Source of the DNA: Butyrivibrio fibrisolvens
GTDB taxonomy: Bacteria; Bacillota; Clostridia; Lachnospirales; Lachnospiraceae
DNA length: 64,000 bases
NCBI RefSeq assembly: GCF_037113525.1
Contig: NZ_CP146963.1
Location: 3,968,001 to 4,032,000, forward strand
Direction: 5' to 3'
Under the pieces are notes generated by a model that had not been told where the DNA came from, did not search any database, and saw only the letters and a program-made list of their open reading frames with translations. The first letter of the stretch is position 1, and every line of letters begins with the position of its first letter. The translations under genes were made by a program, and so were the position numbers. Of this stretch, positions 7,150-15,193 are shown piece after piece.

Positions 7150-7998
7150 TTATTTATTAAAAACTTTCATGATCTCATCTGCAGCCTGCTCTATTGTCGT
7201 AACTGTATCGTCAACATCAAAGCCTTTTTCCTTAAGGTCTTTCATGATGTATGTTACCTGAGGCGCTGCAAGTCCCATCTTCTCAAGGTCTTTATAGTTT
7301 TCAAATACTTTTCTTGGCTCATCATCGAACTGAACCTGACCATGATCCATTACGATGATCCTGTCAACGTAGTTCGCAACGTCTTCCATGCTATGTGAGA
7401 CCAGAACTATGGTTATGCCTTTTTCTTTATGGAGCTTTTTGAGTAGGTCGAGAATCTCATTCTTGCCTTTGGGATCAAGTCCTGCAGTGGGTTCGTCAAG
7501 AACAAGTATCTCGGGCTCCATGGCAATTACTCCTGCTATTGCAACACGCCTTTTCTGGCCGCCTGAAAGATCGAATGGAGACTGCTTATAATATTCATCA
7601 CTAAGTCCTACGAGTCTTAGGGCTTCGTAAGCTCTTTTTTCTACTTCATCTTTAGATAGGCCTAAGTTCTTGGGTCCAAAGCATACATCGGCCAAAACGT
7701 CTGTTTCAAAAAGCTGATGCTCAGGATACTGAAACACAAGACCGACTTTAGATCTTAATTTCTTGCGATCATAGTCCTTTTCATTGATGTCCTGACCATC
7801 AAAAAGTACCTGGCCGGAGGTAGGCTTAACGAGGCCATTTAGGTGCGTGACAAGGGTAGACTTACCGGATCCTGTGTGGCCGATAAGGCCGATAAACTCT
7901 CCGCCACCTATTTCCAGCGTCACGTCTTTGAGAGCCACGTGTGCCATTTCGGTATCCGCATCATATATGTAATTGACATGATCTAGCTTTAATGCCAT
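7150..7998 (-). CDS. ecfA2: ECF transporter ATP-binding protein EcfA2
   Basis: A 282-residue ABC ATPase. It has Walker A GHTGSGKST, the Q-loop in VFQYPEHQLFE, the signature LSGGQKRRVAIAG, Walker B LVLDEPTAGLD and the switch histidine in LVSHSMEDV. The VFQYPEHQLF Q-loop (also called the Q-helix region) is typical of the EcfA pair and engages the EcfT coupling helices. With EcfA1 it forms the heterodimeric ATPase that powers vitamin or metal uptake. ATG at 7998. It lies 126 bases after ecfA1, a gap that holds a perfect inverted repeat at 8044-8070. Confidence 0.95.
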   Translation of the reverse strand: MALKLDHVNYIYDADTEMAHVALKDVTLEIGGGEFIGLIGHTGSGKSTLVTHLNGLVKPTSGQVLFDGQDINEKDYDRKKLRSKVGLVFQYPEHQLFETDVLADVCFGPKNLGLSKDEVEKRAYEALRLVGLSDEYYKQSPFDLSGGQKRRVAIAGVIAMEPEILVLDEPTAGLDPKGKNEILDLLKKLHKEKGITIVLVSHSMEDVANYVDRIIVMDHGQVQFDDEPRKVFENYKDLEKMGLAAPQVTYIMKDLKEKGFDVDDTVTTIEQAADEIMKVFNK

Positions 7999-8043
7999 GT
8001 TATTCCTCGATTAAAATATGTCTGTAAAAAATCTTGTAATGCC

Positions 8044-8070
8044 TTTCATTAAGATTTAATCTTAATGAAA
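8044..8070. repeat. Perfect inverted repeat in the ecfA1-ecfA2 gap
   Basis: TTTCATTAAGAT, the loop TTA, then ATCTTAATGAAA: two 12-base arms with no mismatch. No uridine run follows directly on the minus strand, so it is not an ordinary terminator. It could be an RNA processing or stability hairpin between the two ATPase genes, or an operator. Confidence 0.7.
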
Positions 8071-8124
8071 CAGTTTCTTCTTTTTCAAAAAAGATGATCT
8101 TGATTGTTCTAATGCTTGTAATAA

Positions 8125-9012
8125 TCAAGAATTCTGATTTGTTTTTTGATTTAGTTTTAAAAGTGAATCGATAAGCTCATCTCTTGTCAATATGCCTGTC
8201 GGGATATCAAGTCCTTTTTTTCTAAGACTGTCTGCAAGTAAAGTAACCTGCGGGACATCGAGCCTTAACTCCTTAAGCTTATCTACTTGGGAAAAGACTT
8301 CTCGCGGGGTTCCGGACATCACGACTCTCCCCTTATCCATAACAAAGATTCTGTCTGCATGGACTACTTCTTCCATGTAATGAGTGATCAATATCACTGT
8401 TATGTTCTCTACATCATTAAGTGCCCTGGCAGCTCTTATGACTTCTTTGCGTCCTGATGGATCAAGCATCGCTGTTGGCTCATCCATAATAATGCACTCC
8501 GGATGCATAGCTATGACTCCGGCTATAGATACGCGCTGCTTCTGACCACCTGACAGGTGATTTGGAGATGCTTTTCTATATTCATACATGCCTACAGTTT
8601 TAAGGCTTTCATTTACTCTTTCCCAGATCTCTTCGGTAGGCACTCCCATGTTCTCAGGGCCAAATCCAACATCTTCCTCGACTATCTGACCTATGATCTG
8701 GTTATCGGGGTTCTGAAAGACCATACCAGCCTTCTGACGTATATCCCAGACCTTATCTTCATCTGTTGTATCCATTCCGTCAACAAAAACAGCCCCTTCA
8801 CTTGGATATAAAAGGGCGTTAAAATGCTTGGCGAGTGTAGATTTTCCTGATCCGTTATGACCTAAAATAGCAATAAATTCGCCTTTATTTACGGTCATGT
8901 CAACTCCGTCTACTGCTGTAACGGTGCCGACAGGATTGCCTTCCTCATCATGCTTTACATATTGAAATCTGACGTTTTTAGTATGGATCATATGTGATGA
9001 ATTATTATTCAT
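8125..9012 (-). CDS. ecfA1: ECF transporter ATP-binding protein EcfA1
   Basis: A 295-residue ABC ATPase with Walker A GHNGSGKST, Q-loop VFQNPDNQIIG, signature LSGGQKQRVSIAG, Walker B IIMDEPTAMLDPSG and the switch LITHYMEEV. The VFQNPDNQ form distinguishes EcfA1 from EcfA2. It starts at the ATG at 9012; an internal ATG eight codons on (MIHTKNV) is also possible, since the upstream TTAGAGATATCC is a poor ribosome binding site. It is the first gene of ecfA1-ecfA2-ecfT-truA, with a good promoter at 9107-9135, and is divergent from the small gene at 9188. Confidence 0.95.
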   Translation of the reverse strand: MNNNSSHMIHTKNVRFQYVKHDEEGNPVGTVTAVDGVDMTVNKGEFIAILGHNGSGKSTLAKHFNALLYPSEGAVFVDGMDTTDEDKVWDIRQKAGMVFQNPDNQIIGQIVEEDVGFGPENMGVPTEEIWERVNESLKTVGMYEYRKASPNHLSGGQKQRVSIAGVIAMHPECIIMDEPTAMLDPSGRKEVIRAARALNDVENITVILITHYMEEVVHADRIFVMDKGRVVMSGTPREVFSQVDKLKELRLDVPQVTLLADSLRKKGLDIPTGILTRDELIDSLLKLNQKTNQNS

Positions 9013-9106
9013 ATTATTAGGGATATCTCTAAGTTTTTTGTTATTAATTTTTGATCAAATCTCTATTACCACGTTTTAGCGCATAATATCGCTTTGTATC
9101 TCCACG

Positions 9107-9135
9107 ATTATACAAAATTAGCCAAGAAGCGTCAA
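9107..9135 (-). promoter_or_regulatory. Sigma-A promoter of ecfA1-ecfA2-ecfT-truA
   Basis: On the minus strand TTGACG (9130-9135), a 17-base spacer and a perfect TATAAT (9107-9112). It lies about 95 bases before the ecfA1 start, in the divergent gap with the small plus-strand gene, and makes the ECF genes independent of the alpha operon, which ends at the terminator at 9431-9464. Confidence 0.85.
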
Positions 9136-9187
9136 TTAGAGTAAAATATTGGTATAGCAACGAAATTCAGGGATCGGGAGGCTTAAA

Positions 9188-9367
9188 ATGAATAATATTC
9201 AGGGAACTTATAAAAAGATCTTACTTCTGGTTATCTGCATTATCATCTGCGCTATAGGTGCACGCTTACTTAATTCCGGAGAAACACTTTCTGAATACGC
9301 TCAAAAGCATCCTGAGGCTGCGTACTCTTCTACAACTCAGAATTCATCAGAAAATGCAAATCAATAA
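9188..9367 (+). CDS. Small single-pass membrane protein of unknown function (59 residues)
   Basis: A 59-codon gene on the strand opposite to its neighbours. It begins MNNIQGTYKK, then a hydrophobic segment (about residues 11-28, ILLLVICIIICAIGARLL), then a short polar tail rich in Ser, Thr, Asn and Gln, ending ENANQ. A strong GGGAGG lies seven bases before the ATG, the main support that it is translated. It is divergent from ecfA1 and convergent with rplQ, with a bidirectional terminator at 9431-9464 after it. I do not recognise the family. The topology fits a small N-in membrane anchor; nothing ties it to the ECF transporter beyond adjacency. Confidence 0.65.
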   Translation: MNNIQGTYKKILLLVICIIICAIGARLLNSGETLSEYAQKHPEAAYSSTTQNSSENANQ

Positions 9368-9430
9368 ATATAACTATCCAAAAAATCTATAATTCATATT
9401 AAAGTTGAAGAAAACAGAAATATCATATGC

Positions 9431-9464
9431 AAAAAACGCATACACCTAAGTGCATGCGTTTTTT
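9431..9464. terminator. Bidirectional Rho-independent terminator
   Basis: AAAAAACGCAT and ATGCGTTTTTT are complementary arms around a short CAC...GTG stem and small loop, with A and T runs on the two sides. It ends the rpsJ-rplQ supercluster (20 bases after the rplQ stop) and the convergent small plus-strand gene. Confidence 0.92.
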
Positions 9465-9483
9465 AATGTTATCCTAAACTGTA

Positions 9484-10041
9484 TTAAACGAGCTCAAGAA
9501 CAACCATCATAGCTGCGTCACCCTTACGCTGACCAACCTTGATGATACGTGTGTAGCCACCCTTACGGCTAGCATACTTTACAGCGTACTCATCGAAGAT
9601 CTTATCTGTAAGATCAACAACCTTTGTGTTCTGCTTACGAAGCTTTCCTTCTGTAGGAACTTCTGTAACCTTGTAAAGCTCTTTGTACATCTGACGTCTA
9701 GCGTGAAGACGTGAAGGCTTGTCCTTTGTAACTTCCTTCTTCTCGATGTCATAATCGTAAACCTTAAGAGTCTTCTTAAGCTTTTCGTTGTACTTTCTCT
9801 CGAGAACGATGCGCTTTCCGTTAGCGTCCTTCTTGCAGTGCTTTACTTCAACAGTAACAGTCTCAGTATTGTCCTTCTCTTTGATTCCAAGTGCGATAAG
9901 GTGCTCAGCAATCTGACGTACCTCTTTAGCACGAGCTTCAGTAGTAATGATCTTACCATTGTAAAGAAGTTCTGTTACCTGGTTTCTAAGAAGAGCCTTT
10001 CTAGGCTTGCTTGCTTTGCTAAGCTTTCTGTACATTGCCAT
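9484..10041 (-). CDS. rplQ: 50S ribosomal protein L17 (bL17), long form
   Basis: A 185-residue L17, clearly longer than the about 115-130 residues common in bacteria. The core is intact: MYRKLSKASKPRKALLRNQV and TELLYNGKIITTEARAKEVR at the start, and YTRIIKVGQRKGDAAMMVVL at the end. The extra about 60 residues form a charged, lysine-rich insert (about 60-125, with KHCKKDANGKRIVLERKYN and KKTLKVYDYDIEKKEVT) between the two halves. It is the last gene of the alpha operon after rpoA, and the terminator at 9431-9464 follows. Confidence 0.96.
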   Translation of the reverse strand: MAMYRKLSKASKPRKALLRNQVTELLYNGKIITTEARAKEVRQIAEHLIALGIKEKDNTETVTVEVKHCKKDANGKRIVLERKYNEKLKKTLKVYDYDIEKKEVTKDKPSRLHARRQMYKELYKVTEVPTEGKLRKQNTKVVDLTDKIFDEYAVKYASRKGGYTRIIKVGQRKGDAAMMVVLELV

Positions 10042-10185
10042 GATATTATATTTCCTTTCTCATTACAGAGTTCCCTCTGCGTTGGTGCATTTTGCAGCGC
10101 TCATTGGGCTTACCCGCAAAATGTGATGTTTACCATGAGATTCGCATCCGTACACTTTGGTTTTACCTTCAGCGAATTAACTCCA

Positions 10186-11157
10186 TTAGTTAAGTTCCTC
10201 AGTCATTTCACCTTTTCTAAGCTGCAGGCCGAGCTCTTCGAGCTTAGCAAGAACTTCTTCAAGTGACTTACGTCCGAGGTTACGAACCTTCATCATATCG
10301 TCAGGTGTCTTATTGCAAAGTTCCTGAACAGTATTGATTCCGGCTCTCTTGAGACAGTTGAATGAACGAACTGAAAGTTCAAGTTCTTCAATTGACATCT
10401 CAAGGACTTTACCCTTTACATTGTCTTCTTTATCTGTAATAACATCAGCAGTCTGAGCTACTTCAGAAAGATCAATGAAAAGAGACAGATGCTCTGAAAG
10501 TACCTTTGCTGCAAGGCTTACAGCCTCATCAGGCTCAAGTGTACCATTTGTGTGAACATCCAGTGTCAGTTTATCAAAGTCAGTTACCTGACCGACACGA
10601 GTATTTTCAACTGTTACATTTACACGCTCAACAGGTGTATAAATTGAATCAATTGCAAGAACTCCGATCGGAAGGTCTCCAGACTTGTTCTTATCTGAGC
10701 TGACATATCCTCTGCCGCGTGTGATTGTAAGCTCCATATAAAGCTTTGCATCAGCACCGCAAAGTGTAGCAATAGTCTGATCGGGATTCATGATCTCGAT
10801 ATCCTGATCAACCTGAATATCTGATGCCTTAACAACGCCGTCACCTGTATATTCGATGTAAGCAATCTTAGGCTCATTTGTTTCAGATTTATTCTTGATA
10901 GCAAGATTTTTGATGTTCATTATGATTTCAGTAACATCCTCTTTAACTCCAGGGATAGAACTGAATTCATGAAGAACGCCTTCGATCTTGACCTGACTAA
11001 CTGCAGCACCAGGTAAAGAAGAAAGCATAATCCTTCTGAGGGAATTACCAAGTGTAATACCATAACCTCTTTCAAGAGGTTCTACAACGAATTTACCATA
11101 CTTCTTGTCATCTGAGATTTCTGCTACTTCAATATTTGGTCTCTCAAAATCAAACAC
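10186..11157 (-). CDS. rpoA: DNA-directed RNA polymerase subunit alpha
   Basis: A 323-residue alpha subunit. The N-terminal dimerisation domain shows FVVEPLERGYGITLGNSLRR and IMLSSLPGAAV. The C-terminal domain, which binds UP elements and activators, shows ELELSVRSFNCLKRAGI and the helix-hairpin-helix MKVRNLGRKSLEEV. Alpha dimerises to nucleate the core enzyme with RpoB and RpoC, which are encoded at 34310-41983 here. It lies between rpsD and rplQ as in other Firmicutes. The 144-base gap to rplQ contains a hairpin with CATTTTGC/GCAAAATG arms (10088-10123). Confidence 0.98.
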   Translation of the reverse strand: MFDFERPNIEVAEISDDKKYGKFVVEPLERGYGITLGNSLRRIMLSSLPGAAVSQVKIEGVLHEFSSIPGVKEDVTEIIMNIKNLAIKNKSETNEPKIAYIEYTGDGVVKASDIQVDQDIEIMNPDQTIATLCGADAKLYMELTITRGRGYVSSDKNKSGDLPIGVLAIDSIYTPVERVNVTVENTRVGQVTDFDKLTLDVHTNGTLEPDEAVSLAAKVLSEHLSLFIDLSEVAQTADVITDKEDNVKGKVLEMSIEELELSVRSFNCLKRAGINTVQELCNKTPDDMMKVRNLGRKSLEEVLAKLEELGLQLRKGEMTEELN

Positions 11158-11224
11158 TGATATTTCCTCCTTTTATGCTTAGTCAACAGTTGCATTCTTT
11201 ATATAATCATTAATTATTTACGAA

Positions 11225-11818
11225 TTACTTGGAATACAGCTCGACGATAAGCATTTCGTCAACAGGAACATCAATCATGTCTCTTGCTGGAAGCTGTGAA
11301 ATAGTACCCTTCCAATTCTCCTTGTCAGCATCGATCCATGCAGGAACGAGTCTAGCACCAGCGATCTCAGCGATATCTTTGAATCTCTGCATGTTCTTAG
11401 CAGACTCTTTGATCTCAACTGTATCACCTGCTTTGAGCTGGTAAGAAGGAACGTTAACTACCTTACCATTAACAAGTACGAACTTGTGAAGAACTACCTG
11501 ACGAGCTTCTCTTCTTGTTCTTGCGAAACCAAGACGGAAGATTACGTTGTCGAGTCTTCTCTCGAGAAGAACCATAAGGTTCTCACCGGACTGTCCTCTC
11601 ATCTGATCAGCCTTCTCATAGTAATTTCTGAAAGGCTTCTCAAGTACTCCATAAATGAATTTTGCTTTCTGTTTCTCACGAAGCTGAAGGCCATATTCTG
11701 AAATCTTACGGCCAGACCTCTGAGGGTTTCTCTTTGACTTCTTGTCATATCCAAGGAATGTAGGATCAAGGTCAAGAGATCTGCATCTTTTAAGTATCGG
11801 TGTTCTGTTTACTGCCAT
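11225..11818 (-). CDS. rpsD: 30S ribosomal protein S4 (uS4)
   Basis: A 197-residue S4, a primary 16S-binding assembly protein and often a translational repressor of its own operon. The S4 RNA-binding motif is ERRLDNVIFRLGFARTRREA followed by RQVVLHKFVLVNGKVVNVPS. Only one cysteine is present near the N-terminus, so this is a zinc-free form. ATG at 11818 with AAAGGAG before it. The 188-base gap up to rpsK is longer than most in this cluster and may hold a regulatory leader. Confidence 0.98.
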   Translation of the reverse strand: MAVNRTPILKRCRSLDLDPTFLGYDKKSKRNPQRSGRKISEYGLQLREKQKAKFIYGVLEKPFRNYYEKADQMRGQSGENLMVLLERRLDNVIFRLGFARTRREARQVVLHKFVLVNGKVVNVPSYQLKAGDTVEIKESAKNMQRFKDIAEIAGARLVPAWIDADKENWKGTISQLPARDMIDVPVDEMLIVELYSK

Positions 11819-12006
11819 TTTATGTGGCTCCTTTCTTCAGGATATTTGTCCTGCTGTTGTTTACAATCAATTTTGTCCATCATGGACATGACCTTCTTCC
11901 AACTAACTAAATTGCTATTTATTACTACTATTTTGCCTGCTTATAAATAAGCAAAGCATATCTGGCTGCTTGACGCAGCCAGCAAAAATCAGTCATAAGA
12001 CTAATC
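11819..12006 (-). promoter_or_regulatory. Candidate rpsD leader in the rpsK-rpsD gap
   Basis: A 188-base gap with two clear inverted repeats: CTGGCTGC...GCAGCCAG (11962-11982) and TGTCCATCATGGACA (about 11875-11889). No uridine run follows, so they are not terminators. S4 binds its own mRNA in several bacteria, which makes a regulatory role plausible but unproven. Confidence 0.35.
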
Positions 12007-12399
12007 TTATACTCTACGTCTCTTAGGCGGACGGCATCCGTTGTGAGGAACTGGAGTTACATCTGTGATACTTGTAACTGTAAGTCCATTAGCTGCGAGT
12101 GCTCTGATAGCAGCTTCTCTTCCTGAACCCGGTCCCTTTACGAACACATCAACTGTCTTAAGCCCATGGATAAGAGCAGCTTTTGTAGCTGTTTCAGCAG
12201 CTACCTGTGCAGCATAAGGAGTAGATTTTCTTGAACCCTTAAATCCGAGTCCGCCTGCACTTGCCCAGCTAAGAGCGTTTCCAGCTGCATCTGTCAGTGT
12301 AACGATTGTGTTGTTGAAAGATGCCTGGATGTGTGCCTGACCGTGTTCAACGTTTTTCTTAACACGCTTCTTTGAAGCGCTAGCTTTCTGATTTGCCAT
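12007..12399 (-). CDS. rpsK: 30S ribosomal protein S11 (uS11)
   Basis: A 130-residue S11, which forms part of the platform next to the mRNA exit. Recognised by GQAHIQASFNNTIVTLTDAA, SWASAGGLGFKGSRKSTPYA and the C-terminal DVTPVPHNGCRPPKRRRV. It lies 94 bases after rpsM and upstream of rpsD, in the normal alpha-operon order rpsM-rpsK-rpsD-rpoA-rplQ. Confidence 0.98.
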   Translation of the reverse strand: MANQKASASKKRVKKNVEHGQAHIQASFNNTIVTLTDAAGNALSWASAGGLGFKGSRKSTPYAAQVAAETATKAALIHGLKTVDVFVKGPGSGREAAIRALAANGLTVTSITDVTPVPHNGCRPPKRRRV

Positions 12400-12493
12400 A
12401 GTAAACTAACCTACTTTCTTCCTTTTAGTTTGTATACAAATGATTGAATGCACGATTCTTATATCATTTGTGTCAACGAGTGACTGACTACTA

Positions 12494-12862
12494 TTACTTC
12501 TTCTTGTTAGCAATAGTTCTCTTAGGTCCCTTACGTGTTCTTGCATTTGTCTTTGTTCTCTGACCACGGCAAGGAAGACCCTTTCTGTGACGAGTTCCGC
12601 GATAGCATCCGATCTCAGTCAGTCTCTTGATATTCATTGCTACTTCACGACGAAGATCACCTTCTACCATGTAGTCGTTAGTGATAATCTCACTAAGCTT
12701 CTTTACTTCTTCATCTGTAAGATCACGGCAACGTGTATCTGGATTAACACCAGCAGCTGCAATAATCTTGTTTGAACTTGTTCTGCCAATTCCATAAATG
12801 TAAGTCAAGCCGATTTCTACGCGCTTGTCTCTAGGTAAATCAACACCTGCAATACGAGCCAT
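12494..12862 (-). CDS. rpsM: 30S ribosomal protein S13 (uS13)
   Basis: A 122-residue S13, a 30S head protein that contacts the 50S subunit and P-site tRNA. It starts MARIAGVDLPRDKRVEIGLT and ends in the basic tail RTKTNARTRKGPKRTIANKK. The ATG at 12862 has GGAGG nine bases upstream. A 15-codon upstream extension in frame only covers that ribosome binding site and is rejected. It is the first gene of the alpha-operon part of the cluster, after rpmJ. Confidence 0.98.
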   Translation of the reverse strand: MARIAGVDLPRDKRVEIGLTYIYGIGRTSSNKIIAAAGVNPDTRCRDLTDEEVKKLSEIITNDYMVEGDLRREVAMNIKRLTEIGCYRGTRHRKGLPCRGQRTKTNARTRKGPKRTIANKKK

Positions 12863-13147
12863 TTTAATAATTCCTCCATAATAAATTATATGTATGTACG
12901 CGTGCATAAAGGCGTGGCTTGTTGCCTATATGTTTGTTTTTAGCGTCATACGGTTACTTTTGATTGAGGCATCTGAATCTTTGATTCATAACTCCGCCTT
13001 TGCGAAATTTCTATGCCCAATCGGACAGGATCCGATCTTTCCAACACACAATAATAATATTGGTATCAAAAAGTAATATACGTAGGCTCTACGATATATT
13101 AATCGAACAGACATCAGCCGCATGTAGCGGCGCCCGGACGAATCGAA
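12863..13147 (-). other. 285-base gap between rpmJ and rpsM
   Basis: No ORF is convincing here. A GC-rich hairpin GCCGCATGTAGCGGC (13117-13131) sits 17 bases after the rpmJ stop but has no uridine run. The rest is mixed sequence leading to the rpsM ribosome binding site. I see no promoter with both boxes. An S13 or spc/alpha leader is possible. Confidence 0.4.
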
Positions 13148-13261
13148 TTATCCCTGTCTCTGCTTGTGCTTAGGGTTTTCGCAGATAACACGAATGACAC
13201 CCTTTCTCTTAATGACCTTGCACTTCTCGCACATAGGCTTAACAGAAGATCTGACTTTCAT
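13148..13261 (-). CDS. rpmJ: 50S ribosomal protein L36 (bL36), zinc-binding form
   Basis: A 37-codon gene that reads MKVRSSVKPMCEKCKVIKRK and continues GVIRVICENPKHKQRQG. The zinc ligands of the C+ form are present: Cys11, Cys14, Cys27 and His32. AAAGGAG lies six bases upstream of the ATG at 13261. L36 is the smallest large-subunit protein and binds 23S domain VI. It lies between infA and rpsM, its standard place. Confidence 0.98.
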   Translation of the reverse strand: MKVRSSVKPMCEKCKVIKRKGVIRVICENPKHKQRQG

Positions 13262-13430
13262 CCCGACTCCTTTCCTGTAGTTTCCCACATTTTATGTCAT
13301 ACTACCTCTTTACTAAAAATAGACGCAAAGAGAGCCTTCTACAAAGAAGACCGTTTTATAGTATAGCGCAAATCAAATTAAAATGCAACAAATTTTATAC
13401 AAAAATTTCGGTAATTTTTTTCCAATAAAA

Positions 13431-13649
13431 TTATTTGTCTCTCCAAATAATTCTACCCTTTGTAAGATCGTATGGAGAAAGTTCCATAGTAACCTTATCT
13501 CCGGGAAGTATTCTGATGAAGTTCTGTCTGAGCTTTCCGCTGATGTGAGCCAGAACTACATGTCCGTTTTCAAGTTCAACACGGAACATTGTGTTAGGAA
13601 GCTTTTCTATAACTTTTCCTTCGATTTCAATTACATCTGCCTTAGACAT
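13431..13649 (-). CDS. infA: Translation initiation factor IF-1
   Basis: A 72-residue single OB-fold protein, the standard IF-1 length. It shows MSKADVIEIEGKVIEKLPNT, MFRVELENGHVVLAHISGKL and the C-terminal SPYDLTKGRIIWRDK. IF-1 blocks the 30S A site and helps IF-2 and IF-3 select the initiator tRNA. GGAGG precedes the ATG. It follows map by 27 bases, without the KOW-domain gene that some Clostridia carry between the two. Confidence 0.98.
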   Translation of the reverse strand: MSKADVIEIEGKVIEKLPNTMFRVELENGHVVLAHISGKLRQNFIRILPGDKVTMELSPYDLTKGRIIWRDK

Positions 13650-13676
13650 TATTTCCTCCTTGCTATGTGCAGCATA

Positions 13677-14441
13677 TTATTCTTCATCTTCAAGCATTGT
13701 CAATATTTCAGGTTCGTCATCTGTTATTACGATCGTATTTTCATAATGAGCAGCAGGCAAACCATCGACTGTCACAACTGTCCAATCATCATCAAGCCAT
13801 CCGACATATCTTTTACCCATAGTGATCATAGGCTCAACACATATCGTCATGCCTTTCTGAAGTTTTATTCCCCTTCGAATCTGTCTGTAATTGGGAACAT
13901 TGGGGTCTTCATGAAGACTCTGTCCTATTCCATGGCCTGTCAATTCATGTACTATTCCATATCCATACTTTGTAACATATTGATCAACGGCTTTGGATAT
14001 TTCGTAGAGTCTGTTACCCGCACGTGCCTTCTTGATTCCTTCGAAAAAGCTTTGCTTTGTTACATCTATCAGCTGCTTTTTCTCAGGACTGATCGAACCT
14101 ACCCCCCATGTTCTTGCGGCGTCAGAATGCCATCCTTTATAAATAAGGCCGGTATCGAATGTTACGATATCACCTTCCTGCAATATTCTGTCGGCACTTG
14201 GTATTCCATGTACTACTTCTTCATTTATAGAAATACATATCGAACCGGGAAAACCTTCATAATTCTTGCAGTTAGGTATACCGCCCATTTTTCTGATCAG
14301 CTCTTCTCCTAAGGTATCAATCTCAAGAGTAGACATTCCCGGGCGTAATGCCTGATGTAATTCTGCATGCACCTGCGCTAAGAGGTGCCCTGATTGTCGC
14401 ATCAGATCAATCTGATCCGGTGTCTTGATAAAGATCTGCAT
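13677..14441 (-). CDS. map: Methionine aminopeptidase, type I
   Basis: A 254-residue cytosolic metalloenzyme that removes the initiator methionine after deformylation. Family blocks with the metal ligands are visible: VVHGIPSADRILQEGDIVTF then DTGLIYKGWHSDAART (two Asp), LTGHGIGQSLHEDPNVPN (His), CVEPM (Glu) and the late ENTIVIT (Glu). No N-terminal zinc-finger extension is present, so it is the short type Ia form. It lies between adk and infA as in most Firmicutes spc operons. Confidence 0.97.
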   Translation of the reverse strand: MQIFIKTPDQIDLMRQSGHLLAQVHAELHQALRPGMSTLEIDTLGEELIRKMGGIPNCKNYEGFPGSICISINEEVVHGIPSADRILQEGDIVTFDTGLIYKGWHSDAARTWGVGSISPEKKQLIDVTKQSFFEGIKKARAGNRLYEISKAVDQYVTKYGYGIVHELTGHGIGQSLHEDPNVPNYRQIRRGIKLQKGMTICVEPMITMGKRYVGWLDDDWTVVTVDGLPAAHYENTIVITDDEPEILTMLEDEE

Positions 14442-14454
14442 AACAGGACCTCAA

Positions 14455-15096
14455 TTATCCAAGGATCTTAACGATATCTTCAAAGACATCATTCATATCT
14501 TTGGTTCCATCTACTGTTTTAAGGATGTTTTTGCTATTGTAATATTCTATAAGAGGCTGTGTCTGTTCATGATAAACACTAAGACGATTCTGAACAGTTT
14601 CAGGCTTGTCATCATCTCTTTGTACAAGCTCGCTGCCACAACGATCGCAAATGCCTTCCTGCTTTGGTGGAATATGCTCAATATGATATGTAGCTCCGCA
14701 CTTAAGACAAGCACGTCTTCCTGACATTCTTCTAACGATATTTTCATCCGGAACTTCTACATCTATAGCAAAGTCTATCTTATCTGAAAGCTTAGTAAGC
14801 TCTTTATCAAGAACATCTGCCTGAGGTATTGTTCTTGGGAATCCGTCAAGAACATATCCATCTTTGCAATCTTCATTTGCAACTCGGTCTAAAAGAAGCT
14901 CTACAGTAAGTTCATCAGGAACGAGCTGTCCCTTGTCCATATACTCTTTAGCTTTTTTTCCAAGTTCTGTACCATTTTTAATGTTTGATCTGAAAAGATC
15001 TCCTGTTGAAATGTGCGGAATATTGTATTTGTCACAGATCATCTGTGCCTGAGTTCCTTTTCCGGCCCCAGGTGCTCCCAGCATTATAATCTTCAT
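14455..15096 (-). CDS. adk: Adenylate kinase, zinc-containing lid
   Basis: A 213-residue adenylate kinase that interconverts ATP + AMP and 2 ADP. The P-loop is GAPGAGKGTQ (residues 7-16), AMP-binding residues lie in HISTGDLFRSNI and GFPRTIPQAD. The lid carries four cysteines in a zinc-knuckle arrangement, Cys130, Cys133, Cys150 and Cys153, typical of Gram-positive enzymes. It follows secY in the spc operon with a 97-base gap. That gap holds a GC-rich hairpin with CGGG/CCCG ends near 15152-15179. Confidence 0.98.
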   Translation of the reverse strand: MKIIMLGAPGAGKGTQAQMICDKYNIPHISTGDLFRSNIKNGTELGKKAKEYMDKGQLVPDELTVELLLDRVANEDCKDGYVLDGFPRTIPQADVLDKELTKLSDKIDFAIDVEVPDENIVRRMSGRRACLKCGATYHIEHIPPKQEGICDRCGSELVQRDDDKPETVQNRLSVYHEQTQPLIEYYNSKNILKTVDGTKDMNDVFEDIVKILG

Positions 15097-15193
15097 TCCC
15101 CTGTCTCCTCTTTTTTATGCTTATATTCTTTAGTCAACGTAAAAGAAGGTCGGGCCATGCAAAACCATGAAACCCGGCCTCTTTCTAATTATC

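Noticed and set aside
13383..14312. A 309-codon plus-strand ORF opposite infA and map
   Set aside because: It is antisense to two certain genes, rich in Phe, Tyr, Cys and Ser as expected of a mirror frame, and has no family resemblance.
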